64,000 bases of DNA from Schistosoma haematobium (GCF_000699445.3 NC_067200.1:19395003-19459002), one strand, 5' to 3'; shown: positions 47,261-58,229, numbered from the stretch's first letter. Notes: generated from the sequence alone by a model not told the origin. Translations and numbers: made by a program.

Positions 47261-47454
47261 TGTGTTATAATGGTTTTATTGAAGCAATTCGCATTGTATA
47301 CTTATATGATAATCAAATGTCAGTCGAAACTATCACCAATCAGATAATCTTATAGTCGTCACTAAACAACTTTGGTTTGAATATGTTCACGAAATTTATT
47401 TACATTTATTTCATACATCATCGTCAGTTAATTGGACTATAATAATAGATGGAT

Positions 47455-47625
47455 GGTGGCCAGCACTGGAATCTAGGACACGCGTTTCGTCCTATCAGGA
47501 ACTCGTCAGCTGGATGTACTTGCATCTCAGACTTGTTGACGTTCACTCTAGGACTCAAACCCAATACTGTTCTCTTTAAACTCCATCACTTTAACCACTT
47601 AACCACCTACTTATACTTAAAAAGT
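47455..47625 (-). repeat. SINE-B copy, intact hammerhead core
   Basis: Minus strand: box B-like TGGGTTTGAGTCCTAG, then the hammerhead. Directly followed at 47610-47700 by plus-strand SINE-B tail sequence (TTGTGACTTAAGGCAATATC), so the site is an inverted composite of two copies. Confidence 0.75.
47467..47515 (-). ncRNA. Hammerhead ribozyme (SINE-B), core intact
   Basis: Minus strand: TCCAG, CTGACGA, stem II GTTCC with AGGAC (one wobble, one mismatch), GAAAC, ACGCGTGT, GTC, CTAGA. All core residues and the cleavage triplet are present. Stem I has one mismatch. Stem III is two base pairs. Confidence 0.75.
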
Positions 47626-47794
47626 TTGTGACTTAAGGCAATATCGAGGGAATCCGCGTAGGATCCACATATCAGTTACAGTCCTAACATAACAATGGGA
47701 AGATACAAGCAAACATTACCAAGTGAATTTACAATAATAGGGTTTACTCAAACTTCATAATTCACTTGGTATAAACATACTTATTATATTATTA

Positions 47795-48300
47795 TTTTAT
47801 TTAAACACATAAACATTGATACAAGAAGGCACCAAATAGATATGTGCCACATAAATCATTCGATTTGTGTGAGGGCTACGATACTGCCCGAGTGCCTGAA
47901 CCGAGGAAGGTTGTTTACTTAGAGGATCACACCCGGAGCCTGTGACCTAAAAGTTTAATCAACAAGGCAGTGGCACAACGTAGGTCTATACGCTATTTGT
48001 TCCTTCAGTATACTGGAGCCTATGTACACGATTGGTTCTGAATCAGGGTTTTCCAACTCTCCAAAGTGGATCCTCTGTATCCATCAACCCGAGTATAGCG
48101 CCGGATATTCACTTTTCATCTTCTTAATCTTTTTGTGAATAACATCCCGCCACCAGTAGGCAGTGAATAGGACTTCCCTGGCAGCGGTCGTATGCATGTG
48201 GCCATGTGAGAGCATGTGGAGAGAGAGAATCGACTCTCTTCACTCACGGCCGTATCAGAGCATTTGGGAACAAAATGGCTATCACCTCCGGGTGGGCGAT
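47795..48300 (-). repeat. Dispersed repeat family D
   Basis: Minus-strand copy ending in the A-rich tail (TTATTTAAACAC in plus view, 47795-47810). Contains GATACTGCCCGAGTGCC and AATAGGACTTCCCTGGCAG. Confidence 0.75.
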
Positions 48301-48645
48301 ACTTAGACATTTAAAATTATAGATTTAGATAGAACTAATAATCTTATAGTTTAGTAATAAATAATTGAATCCGATTTAATGAAATTAAGGTAATGATGAT
48401 ACTGACTATTAGAAATATAATCGAATAGCTTTATAACATAAATTACTGTATGTTATACACGACTACATTCAAGTACCCAGATTAATACAATGTAGATAAT
48501 ACTGTCATAATCCCTATGGAATCAATTATTCTATACTTGAGTTATTTGCTGAATCGAGAATGCTGAGTTTTGATAATTAAGTTAAGCTAGTCAATATAGA
48601 GAGGAATATTTGGAATATCAATCTTTAGTTGAACGCTAGATTTCA
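48300..48645. other. Intronic, nothing recognised
   Basis: AT-rich sequence inside the intron between the 34-nt and 16-nt exons. Confidence 0.4.
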
Positions 48646-48649
48646 AGTA

Positions 48650-49118
48650 CCAACACCAAAGTAATTACACTTCTACTATATGCGAACGAAACTTGGAGAA
48701 CTACGAAAGCCATCATCCAGAGGATACAAAAGTTTAATAATAGTTCTTTATACAAAATATTTCGGATCCGTTGGCCGGACACTATTAGCAACAACCTATT
48801 ATGAGAGAGAACAAACTAGGTCCAAGTGGAGGAAGAAATCAGGAATAAGTGCTGGAAGTGGATAGGACATACATTGAGGAAAGCACCCAGTTGTGTCACA
48901 AGGCAAGCCGTCACGTGGAATCCTCAATGCCAAAGGAAAAGAGGAAGATCAAAGAACACATGACGTTGAGAAACGGAGACCGACATAAGAAGAATGAACA
49001 ACAATTGGATAGAACTAGAAAGGAAGACTGTGAACAGGGTGTGTTGAAGAATGCTGGTTGGCGGCCTATACTCCATTAGGAGTAACAGACGTAAGTAAGT
49101 CAGTAAGTAAGTAAATGA
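48650..49118 (+). pseudogene. RTE-like LINE 3' end, decayed
   Basis: Decayed C-terminal RTE coding sequence on the plus strand (blocks [12 protein letters not shown] and RRMNNNWIELE in shifted frames), 3' UTR GCGGCCTATACTCCATTAGG, and a (GTAA)n tail at 49091-49118. Lies in sense orientation in an intron of the micro-exon gene. Confidence 0.8.
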
Positions 49119-49267
49119 TCATGATCATTTTAACCTCAACTGAAATGTATTGAGCTTTTTTTTGTTTGTTTTTTATCATTTTTATCATCATTAGCCAAGC
49201 GCTAGAAAGCAAACGTAAGTTAGATCTAACCTTTAAAAAAGCTTTCCAAATAAGTCTACTTAGATAA

Positions 49268-49293
49268 CCAATATATATATATATATATATATC
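49268..49293. repeat. (TA)n tract
   Basis: About 12 TA units. Confidence 0.85.
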
Positions 49294-49464
49294 ATTATAT
49301 TTCAATGAGTAGAAGATTTGTATTTCTGATTTTTCGTCACTTAATACAAAGTACTTCTTCAGAGTAAATAAATAACCAACGTTAAATTAAAACAAGCTTT
49401 GAATAGTACAAAGGAAACAATATGACTAGTAGTTTTTGGTATAGTGCGAACACTTGACTTCCAG

Positions 49465-49870
49465 ATCACTGAGCCGGCCGGCATCCAATGGTGTTAATAT
49501 CTAATCTCGACCAATCCACTAAATTGCAGGAACATCTTCCATTGTACTGAGTTAGATACCTGTCTCTCTCTCTGACACGGATTAACTCCACTGGTCACAG
49601 CTTCTCACTAGAACCTTAAGAATTCTCTCACGAAGCTAGTCAGTAGTGAGATATGTTAAATATCATTATGGTGACCGAAGGCTCTGTGTTTGAATCACAC
49701 GGGCGAGATCGTCGATGTGCACTGTTGAGTCCCATGATAGGTTTGAGGAAGGTCCACGGGAGAACTAGAGGAAGCCTAAGGAAGCTCAGAAAGATATAAC
49801 AAGATAAAACAATAGGACAAAACGAACGTCCAGTGGTTCCAAGTTTTCAATGGTGGTCTAACATCAACCG
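49465..49870. repeat. Two SINE-A pieces in opposite orientation
   Basis: 49465-49660 is the 5' half on the minus strand (CACTGAGCCGGCCGGCATCC in plus view). 49670-49870 is a 3' half on the plus strand, with the hammerhead split by about 60 bp of unrelated sequence between GTTGAGTCCCATGATAG and ATAGGACAAAACG. Confidence 0.6.
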
Positions 49871-50544
49871 CTTCATGATCTCAAACAAAAATCATATACA
49901 CTCTTGAATTTTAGTATGTGGTTGAACACACAGAGTGATTGTAATCATGTGAATCTAATATAATGATATAAGTTAGTTTTGGTAACCTGGAAAGCGTAAT
50001 ATGTTTGTATTGGCTTGTTAAATCAAAATATCAAGTAAGGAATATGAGTGAAAATGATAATGGAATACAGGATTTTTGACAAATTTAGTTTGAGAATCTT
50101 CAGCTGAATTCACTTTGTATCCTACTGTTATTATTCACATAGTAAGCAAAACCCGGTATCAACTACTTTAATTGAAAACCAATGGCCTATTTAATTAATG
50201 AATCTTGATTATCTTTAACATTAAACAACACTGAATTAATCGATCACCTTAATATACATAGGCATATATAACGTTAGTAAACAGAAGTAAGTTTAGTTTG
50301 GATCGAATAGATACAATGTCCCTCCCTCCCTCCCCCCAAAAAAAACCGATACGTCCAAGGATCTAAACAACTCATATTTACAGTAGGAAAAATCTACAAA
50401 CAATCATTTCTATCAGAGAATCGTGAATGATGACAACATCGAACTTTTCTTGAATATCACGGAAAGAGTCCCCCTCCCCCAAGGTAATGTTGAACGACAT
50501 TTCTAAACCTTATTTGAACGAAAAAATTGTATTTGATGTAATGT

Positions 50545-50605
50545 GGTTTTATACTACTTATATAGATAGATATAAGTAGTATGTATCGGGAATTGAAATT
50601 AGCAT
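50545..50605. repeat. Repeat family F, terminal palindrome
   Basis: TACTACTTATATAGATAGAT followed by ATAAGTAGTATGTATC. Confidence 0.5.
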
Positions 50606-50846
50606 TCTTGCTGACAACTTCTAAACATGAAGACAAGAGAGAGAGAAAAAAAAATCGGTCAGAGTAACAACAGAAATGAAATAGCAATCGGGTACGTCAG
50701 TGACAATTCAAGGAGGATGTTCAAATGGTATTGTTTGTATTGTACTTATCATGATTAAAGAAATACCGATTTGCTGATTTAACATTTGCAATATCTTCCT
50801 ATTTCTCGATTGAAATGAAGAATTGAGTTTATGTGTGTTTGTGTAG

Positions 50847-50862
50847 CGGAAACAGCTTTCAA
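50847..50862 (+). CDS. Micro-exon gene, exon 3 (16 nt)
   Basis: The acceptor is ATGTGTGTTTGTGTAG; the exon is CGGAAACAGCTTTCAA; the donor is GTAAGT. Its first C completes Ala with the GC of exon 2, then GNSFQ, and it leaves phase 0, which is exactly the phase of the last exon. The compensation of 34 and 16 nt back to phase 0 is strong internal evidence that both are real. Confidence 0.6.
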
Positions 50863-51056
50863 GTAAGTTCGTGTAATTTATTGTTTACATAAAAAATAAG
50901 TTTGACCTTGAATTCGTGTACTTTTGAATAGTAGATGATTCTACTAGAATGGCGGTGAATTCCCGTACTTGAAAAATCTCAAGTCATAATAGGAACATGT
51001 CACCAGTATTATTGCTAAGTTTTATCATTTATTATCAGAATGTCTGAAATTATGAC

Positions 51057-51567
51057 TACTTGCTTTCTTACTTACGCCTGTTACTCCTCGTGAAGGAGCA
51101 TAGGCCACTCATCAGCATTCTCCATCCAACCCTGTTCTGGTCAATCCTTTCCAGTCCTTCCAGTTGTTATTCATGCTTTTCATATCTGATTCTATTTCCC
51201 AATGTAATGTGTTCTTTGGCCTTCCACTTTTTTGCTTCCCTTCAGGATTCCAAGTTGGGGCTTGCCTCGTGATGCAGTTTGTTGATTTGCGTAATGTATG
51301 TCCTATCCATTTCCATCGTCTTTTCCTAATTTCTTCTTCAGCTGGAAGCTGGTTTGTTCTCTCCCACAGTAGACTGTTGCTGATGGTATCCGGCCAATGG
51401 ATGTTGAGTAGCTTGCGTAGACACCCATTTATAAATACTTGTACCTTCTTGATGGTGGTTGTAGTAGTTCTGCAAGTTTTGGCTCCGTACAGTAGAACTG
51501 CCTTGACATTCGTATTAAAGATTGTGATTTAGATATTGATTGAAAGTTGTTTTGAGTTCCATATGAC
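51057..51567 (-). pseudogene. RTE-like LINE 3' end
   Basis: Minus-strand copy: tail CTTTCTTACTTACGCC (plus view) at 51063, then C-terminal RTE sequence back to the NIWNSKQ block near 51560. Nearly the same protein as the copy at 40.8 kb, with indels. Confidence 0.85.
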
Positions 51568-51789
51568 TACACTGCTTAACAAAACATTTGAAGTTAAAGA
51601 CATATAAATTATAACATACTGACTAACTGATCTCATCATGGTTAAAACGCACGAGGGATCTAGACTTTGATCTTCTATATCCTCGTACAAAAATCCGCTT
51701 TTTATATTAATTAAGTTGGCAGTGGCTTCATATTACAATTTAATTGTCGATGGGAAACTACCTCAAATTATTGTATTCTATTATTCAAT

Positions 51790-52350
51790 ATGACGTATTT
51801 ACGCCTGTTACTCCTAATGGAGTATAGGCCACCGACCAGCATTCGTCAACACACCTTGTTCACAGTCTTCCTTTCTAGTTCTATCCAATTGTTGTTCATT
51901 CTTCTTATGTCGGTCTCCGTTTCTCGACGTCATGTGTTCTTTGATCTTCCTCTTTGCCTTTGGCATTGAGGATTCCATGTGAGGGTTTGCCTTGTGACAC
52001 AGTTGGGTGCTTTCCTCAGTGTGTATGTTATCCACTTCCAGCACTTCTTTCTGATTTCTTCATCCACTGAGATCTAGTTTGTTCTCGCTCATAATAGGTT
52101 GTTGGTGATAGTGTGTGGCCAATGGGTCTGAGGTATTTTGCATTGACAACTATTATTAAACTTTTGTACCTTCTGGATGATGGCTTTCATGGTTCTTCAA
52201 GTTTTCGCCCCATACTTAGTTAGTTGATAGGTGTTTAGAGTTCCAGATATTTTACAATTGTAGTTATGCAGCTCTTTCTTTGCCGATACGCCGCTTCACA
52301 TCTGCATCAGATCCATCGTGTTCATCAATGATGCTTTCCACAATATTAAG
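51790..52350 (-). pseudogene. RTE-like LINE 3' end, older
   Basis: The second minus-strand RTE 3' end, about 200 bp upstream of the first along the element direction. Reaches the GGSDADVK-type block near 52310. Frames broken. Resembles the 48.6 kb copy more than the 51 kb one (TTCTCGACGTCATGTGTTC). Confidence 0.75.
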
Positions 52351-53820
52351 CGACTGTTCATCATTATCTCCAACTAGTAACTACTTCATAACGAACACGA
52401 TTGAACTCCACTTATTACAGCTTCAACTATTAAATCACTACAATCTTTACAAACCCCCCATTTAGATAATAATCAAGTCATAATGTCCTTAGAGTTTTTA
52501 TGAGTTAATTTTCCAATAACAACAAACATTTCATGTTTATTTCAATACTGTAATCTTATTACAGTGTAGCGGCGTTCTTACCGTAAGTTATACTAAATCT
52601 TATCAAACTAATTAGTAAACTATATCTGTATGGATAATAAAATCTATACACATTCTATGGATTGAAACAACATATCAGGAGGTAACATTATTCAAAGCAG
52701 TCAGTATCATCTTGTTGGTAGTTACAAACTACCTTGTTGAATTCTACAAGATGATCTAAAACAAGGTTTAGAAACATTGAATGATATTGATCAGAATTTC
52801 TTGTACTGAAGCAAACGTACTAACTTTATGCCTTACACCAGTGTTATAGCTTGTGGCTTATGTGCCCTGTTAATGTATAACGTAATAATACCGCCAATCA
52901 GAGAGCAGTGACTTACCAATCGAATCAATGACGCGTAAACCCGTATGAGCAGTCTAGAGTCCTCATTGGTCCTGATTTCCGTCTAGCCCAGCCAGTTAAG
53001 TTCAGAACACCAATCTCAGCCTCCACAATATGAATCATTTATTTTACGCACACTAGGTTTATATACCAACCAGAGAGACCTTATCGTACCAATAAGATAG
53101 GAAACAACATTTGTACAAGATTTAGCCAAAAGACTGGCCTTGAATGTGGGAAATAGTGATCAATAGACAGGGCATGATTCAAGAACGGTAAATCGTATAA
53201 TAATAGTTCATAGGTTAAAATGAATCTCATAATAAGAAGAATATGAGTATGAATAGTTTAGTTATACGTTTAGTATTGGTCCATAAATGGATCCCGAAAG
53301 TTACCATTCATAATGCTTATCGGGACCTAACAACTAGAACTTCTCCTTTTAAAATTTATGTATCCAGTCTACTAACAATAATCTATTCATGTTGAAATTT
53401 ATGTCATTTTATTGATAAAGTTTTGGTTCACCAATAGTGAGGTAAGTACAGACCACATATCTCTATATCATTACACTGTTTGTCTGTTTGACTTTTGGAA
53501 GTATATCGTAAGTCAAGGATACATTTTGTTCCCATATTTGTTCGAAGAAATGAAATGTTGATATGTTGACAGGATCTTACGAAAATACCATAGATAAACC
53601 AGTTAAAGAAGACATTTTGGACATTCATCAGCAGTTATCATGTTCATGAGGGTTTAATATTTTAAATCTCTCTGTGATGTACCATTGGAATGAAAACATA
53701 ACTTAGATTATTCATAGATTGTCTCATTTTTTTCCAAAGATTATCCCAGTTAAACAGTGTAAACAAGACTCGGAGATAGCTATTGCATATGAATAATGAG
53801 TTATATGAAAACATTCATTA
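52351..53820. other. Intronic, nothing else recognised
   Basis: Apart from the 18-nt candidate exon at 52565 I see no repeat or exon with confidence. Confidence 0.4.
52565..52582 (+). CDS. Micro-exon gene, candidate exon (18 nt)
   Basis: The acceptor is ACTGTAATCTTATTACAG; the exon is TGTAGCGGCGTTCTTACC; the donor is GTAAGT. Symmetric, phase 0, reads CSGVLT. It could be constitutive or skipped without changing the frame. Confidence 0.45.
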
Positions 53821-53824
53821 AGAT

Positions 53825-53895
53825 GATGGTTGAAGGTAGTTAGCAGAAAATCCTGGGACCAGGTTTCATGCTACTTGGCACTCGTCAGCAAAATG
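53825..53895 (-). repeat. SINE-C fragment with hammerhead core
   Basis: Minus strand: CTGACGA, stem II GTGC/GCAT, GAAAC and GTC are kept, but the stem I arm is lost at the junction with the next copy. Confidence 0.65.
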
Positions 53896-54290
53896 AACTA
53901 AGAAGAACCTGATATACATGACATTGATCACCACCCAGTGATCAATCAATTGTAAATACATCTCAGTCCTACAAAAGGCCAGTCGCAGTACGGAAAACTC
54001 AGTGGCAATCTCTCTGACTGTGAAGCTTGGTGACACGGGATCAAATCTATAAGGAAGCATCAGTTCCCTCAAGATTACAGGTACACCTTGCTGACGAGTG
54101 CCAAGTAGCACGAAACCTGTGTCCAGGGTTTCCTGTCGACTACCTCCAACCATCATCTTATCTCAACATGATGCACCCAATGTCGAGTCACGTAGAATGG
54201 TGGCCACATAGCAACTTGGTCGATAGGATTCGAGCTGTATTAAGAAGAACTTGATATACATGACACTGATCACCACCCAGTGATCAATCA
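53896..54290 (+). repeat. SINE-C, unit end plus one complete unit
   Basis: The block CCACCCAGTGATCAATCAA occurs at 53931 and again at 54272, so one unit is 341 bp. The unit reads a tRNA-like block (CAGTGGCAATCTCTCTGAC, box B-like GGGATCAAATC), the hammerhead, CTACCTCCAACCATCATC, GATTCGAGCTGTATTAAGAA and back to the junction block. Confidence 0.8.
54086..54128 (+). ncRNA. Hammerhead ribozyme (SINE-C), core intact
   Basis: CCTTG pairs with CAGGG (stem I, one wobble); CTGACGA; stem II GTGC/GCAC with loop CAAGTA; GAAA; stem III AC/GT with loop CTGT; cleavage triplet GTC at 54121-54123. It is the cleanest hammerhead in the window and its stems differ in sequence from SINE-A and SINE-B. Confidence 0.85.
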
Positions 54291-54559
54291 ACTGGGAACA
54301 TTCAATATTTGTTAACGGCTGAATTATTTAAACTATGGAAATGACCAGCGGACTGATCATATTAGAAATTGTAATTCTAATACATTCGTTTCTGCTCTTG
54401 ATTTGCTTTCTTAAATGATTAATCATCGTATTTTATTTCTATGTTGAATAAAAGCCTTATAGTTAAAATATGCTGGTAAGTTACTAATGATCTAGTAGTT
54501 ATGGCATTTGTTAAAGTTGAACCATAAACTAATTCTTCATAAAAACATTTAATCATTGT

Positions 54560-54860
54560 AGAATTAATGTCAAATGGATGACCATTTCATCTTAGTACGA
54601 GACTCTTCATAAGTGTATAAGCACAATTCTGCACGTGGAACTCAAACTCAGGACCACCAGTCTAGCGTGAAAAATCTAGACCACTGAACCAACATAGAAC
54701 AGTGTCAATGTCGAACTTCAATCCATCCAATCTCAAGCGGATAGCTATGTCACACACGACACGGATCGTACTTGACTGATCATCACTTCTTACTGAAACT
54801 ATAAGAAAATCCATGTTGAAGCTTGTCACTAATGAGTACATCATTATTATCAGAATGAGA
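54560..54860 (-). repeat. SINE-A, decayed
   Basis: Minus strand with the 5' block (ATTCTCATTCTGATAATAAT) and tRNA-like relics; hammerhead lost. Confidence 0.6.
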
Positions 54861-55184
54861 ATTCGTCGATATCATAGTATTTTCTCAATCGAATTCAGTT
54901 TAAGCAGAGTTAACCTGATTTAATTTTCATCAATAGTTTCAGCACGTATTATTTTACAGTTTAGACAGAATACCGCAACTTTGTGTTTTCTAATTAGTAA
55001 ACTAATGTTAATAAACGATTAGTTCCTCGTCTTTAATGTAAATGCCGTGTCTAATTTACAAAGTTAGTTTTGCTATATATTCCTTTGGAATCGGAGTACT
55101 TACCAAGCGATGTACTTCTCATACTATACAATCATCAGTATAGAGTTGTGGAAATTATTAAGTTTTTGATTGAGATCATGAACT

Positions 55185-55420
55185 GATTCATGTTAGACCA
55201 CCAAGATGGTCGCTCAGTTTCGTGGATTGGTTGAGGTTAGACATTAACACCATTGGATGCTGAATCAGGGGTCTGAAGGTTAGGCGTTCGCGCGCGAGAC
55301 TGAAAGCCCATGGTTCAAATCCCACGAGAGGGATCGTGTATTCGCACTGCTGAGGAGTCCCATAATACAGTGCTTCCAGCTTTTCAATGGTCGTCTAACA
55401 TCAATCAGTTCGTGATCTCA
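55185..55420 (+). repeat. SINE-A with the ribozyme core deleted
   Basis: GCACTGCTGAGGAGTCCCAT is followed at once by AATACAGTGCTTCCAG: about 20 bases covering the second core strand, stem III and the cleavage site are missing. The rest of the SINE is well kept (TTCGCGCGCGAGACTG). Confidence 0.8.
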
Positions 55421-55689
55421 ATCCAAAACAATATAATCAAATGGATCGAAAGACTGATGAACCTTGACGCTTTACAAATCACAGCGATAAGCAAGTAAGA
55501 TATGTTGAGATCTAATTACAAAACATCTATATCTCTACAGAAATATCTGGGATTACATCATGTCAAGGACCTCAATATGAGCACTACTTATTAATGCGCT
55601 GCCGATATGTAGCTTACACGGAAGTTAGAAATCATTTAAATCAACGAAATCTCCCTAACATTACTGCGAATAAATGAAGTTTTTTAGTA

Positions 55690-56000
55690 GTAAGTGTAAT
55701 AGATTAACGCAAAATACAGTCGCAAATCAAAAGACAGAAGAGGACTGGAGAAGTGTTTGTTAAGTAGGAAACAAAATATACAGAACATCATGAGTATTTA
55801 TAGATATTAGCGTTTGTTATATCAGCATTACAAATCAACCAACCCTAGAAAAGGCATGTTATACTACTGTCTAATAGTAGCATGCCATGTTGATATTCCA
55901 GAAAGTTTTGTCACGTTCTGATTGGACAGAAACTCTTCGTTTCTTTTGAGGCCTCTGCCGTAGTTGTTGTAATCCGTCCCAACAAGCTTCACAAAATGTC
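55690..56000 (-). repeat. Dispersed repeat E, part
   Basis: ATGAGTATTTATAGATATT, CATGTTATACTACTGTC and TTCTTTTGAGGCCTCTG match the 27.8 kb copy. Confidence 0.55.
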
Positions 56001-56475
56001 GAGAGGATAAATATTTCTAAAGTTGGCACATAGCAAACAACCACAGGAGATGATCACAGATTTAGATTGTGGTATAATCATGAAATGCATAAAGTCATTT
56101 TCCATTATTGATATGCTTTCCCTTTGTATAGATTGTTGTTGATGTTCAATTGTTCAATTTAAATGTTCCATATGACTTTGATTATGAATTTTTTAATGAT
56201 TTGACTTATAGCTCTATTAAAAAGTGGCTGTAAGTTACCGCAAGGTTATTTGAAGTTATATAATGATCCTACTTAGTGTTTTGTCACTCAATAATCCAAA
56301 CTTCTTCAGCAGTTTTATTTATCCTTTCATACAATATGGATAGGGATTACTAAAGTCCATTAGTCATAGTGAATAATGAAAAAGCACTGAACACTTAGAG
56401 TATGTTTGTTTCCATAGAAGCTGTAATCAATGAATAACATATTGAGTATTTCAAAAACGGAACAAAAAAATATTC
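56000..56475. other. Intronic, nothing recognised
   Basis: Includes a splice-like 18-nt block at 56212-56229 that I rejected because it carries an in-frame TAA. Confidence 0.4.
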
Positions 56476-56479
56476 ATTA

Positions 56480-56910
56480 TTAGCCTATGTGATTAGTGGA
56501 TAGAAAACTTTGTGATGCAAGTATGTCCAACTGACGAAACACAAATAGGACGAAACGCACGTCCTGTATTTCACTGTTAACCATTAGCTATCTCTGATTA
56601 TAATCATTGTGACTTAAGTCTATATGGCAGGAATCCACACAGGATTGCAGTCTTAGACGTCAATCGAAAGATTCAAACAAACAATACAAAAATGAATTTT
56701 AACTTCACTCCATTACACATGCAAGTAGCTATTAGGACTTTGTAGCTAAGTGCATAACGTAATGGCGTTTAGATTGGACAGTACTGGGTTCGAAACCCAG
56801 AGTGAACATCAATTCTGGGCTTCACGTACACTCATCTGACGAGTTCTGAATAGGACGAAACTCGTGTCCTGAATTCCACTGATAGCCACTATCTTCTTCT
56901 GCCTATAATA
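56480..56910 (+). repeat. SINE-B (Smalpha-like) dimer
   Basis: Two consecutive units, with CTGACGA at 56531 and 56836, spacing 305 bp. Unit 1 has a broken stem II. Unit 2 has box A (TAGCTAAGTGCATAACG), box B (GGTTCGAAACCC) and a kept core. Confidence 0.8.
56830..56885 (+). ncRNA. Hammerhead (SINE-B), core kept, weak stem I
   Basis: CTGACGA, stem II GTTCT/AGGAC with loop GAAT (all pairs possible), GAAAC, then ACTCGTGT, GTC, CTGAA. Stem I pairing is poor, so activity is doubtful. Confidence 0.6.
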
Positions 56911-57064
56911 CAGTTAATGCCTTGATGAATTGGTATCAGACTGAACTAACTAATCAGTTATGTCAGATCATACCATGTATCTTGAATCATCAGTTCTTCA
57001 TATTATCAGATCAGAATAGAAATTTTACCTTAATACTTTATTATAATGAATTTGAAATATACAG

Positions 57065-57082
57065 AATTGCTACGAGTTTTTT
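57065..57082 (+). CDS. Micro-exon gene, candidate exon (18 nt)
   Basis: The acceptor is AATTTGAAATATACAG (weak pyrimidine tract); the exon is AATTGCTACGAGTTTTTT; the donor is GTAAGT. Symmetric, phase 0, reads NCYEFF. Its Cys could pair with the Cys of the 52565 exon, which would favour both being included together. Confidence 0.45.
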
Positions 57083-57149
57083 GTAAGTTTCTTTTATTGA
57101 AATCAGTATTCATTTAAAGCATGTCAACGTTTCTTTTCACTTATATTTA

Positions 57150-57610
57150 TTTGTTTACTTAAAGACGTAAACATTGGTGCCTTCTTGCACCAAATAGATT
57201 CGCGCCACATAAAACATTCGATACTGTCCTGGTGCTCAAACAGGGGGACCACATCTTAAAACTATGACATGAAGGTTTGATCCAGAAGGCAGTTGAGCAA
57301 ATTTAGGAGATGAAGTCCAATGATAGCCGATGATCAACGATTGGTTCATGTTCCGTTTTTGTTCCATTGGGATTCTAGAGTCCATGTGTACCGTTGGTTT
57401 GGAATTAGTGTTTTACAACTTCTCTAGATGGATCCTCAATATCCAACAACACGGTTAGAGCTATGGAAATTCGCCTTTCTTCTTTTCGATCTTGTATGCA
57501 ACACTCCTACCTTGAAAAGGCAGTAATTAGGACTTCCCTGACTGTAGCTATGTGACAGCGGACTCTTCCTACCCTCGGCAGTAGCAGGTCTTTTGGGGGC
57601 AATATTAGTG
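57150..57610 (-). repeat. Dispersed repeat family D
   Basis: Minus-strand copy with the A-rich tail at 57150-57165 (TTATTTGTTTACTTAAAG in plus view); blocks TAGGACTTCCCTGACTG and ATTCGATACTGTCC. Confidence 0.7.
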
Positions 57611-57974
57611 ATCAAACTCATAACCTTTAGAAACTTTAACTTCTTTGAAAGGTTTTACCACCATTTTCCAAATAATTCGGTTTCATAGTTAATATCCTGA
57701 AGTAGTGACATTATTTAGACAAACATTGAAAACAATGAAGAATTAGACAATTGTTTCATCTTAGTATATGACTCTCCTTCAGTGCACATCCACAATCTTC
57801 CATAACCTTTATGTCTTGCAGCGAAGGTTTATATTAAGATCAGTGACTTGGTATCGAATGATGTATATTTCTAATTTCAAGCAATTCATCTAATGTTATT
57901 ATTGAGTAATTGCTTTCCATTTGATATGGCTGAACATGACTGACTGTCTTCATCGGCCAACTTTGACATGGTGG

Positions 57975-58135
57975 ATTTTCACTAATCACCACCCAGTGAT
58001 CTATCAAATGAGTCTATTCAGTCTCTGACGAAGTCGTAGATGCACACTGAAGAGTTTATCAATCCTTCATAGTTGTTGACAATCTTCCAGCAGGTTCACT
58101 CATCACTACAAACTACCTCAAACCATCTTACTTCA
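57975..58135 (+). repeat. SINE-C, decayed
   Basis: CACCACCCAGTGATCTATCA, CTACCTCAAACCATCTTAC and the order of blocks match SINE-C. The hammerhead is lost. Lies 90 bp before the terminal exon of the micro-exon gene. Confidence 0.55.
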
Positions 58136-58229
58136 ATCTATGAATATTCAGTACATTTCTTTACAGACTAACATGTTTTATATTCTATTCATGATGCTCA
58201 ATGCTTTCATTTCTTTCTTTTATCAACAG

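Noticed and set aside
53421..53441. 21-nt open block ending at GTAAGT (would read FWFTNSE)
   Set aside because: Length and phase fit, but the acceptor GATAAAG has little pyrimidine tract; kept only as a weak possibility.
54463..54475. 13-nt block before GTAAGT in the micro-exon gene
   Set aside because: Shifts the frame so that the last exon hits a stop; the acceptor is weak.
56212..56229. 18-nt splice-bounded block (acceptor CTTATAG, donor GTAAGT) in the micro-exon gene
   Set aside because: In the phase required by its neighbours it reads a TAA stop; other phases create stops at the next exon.
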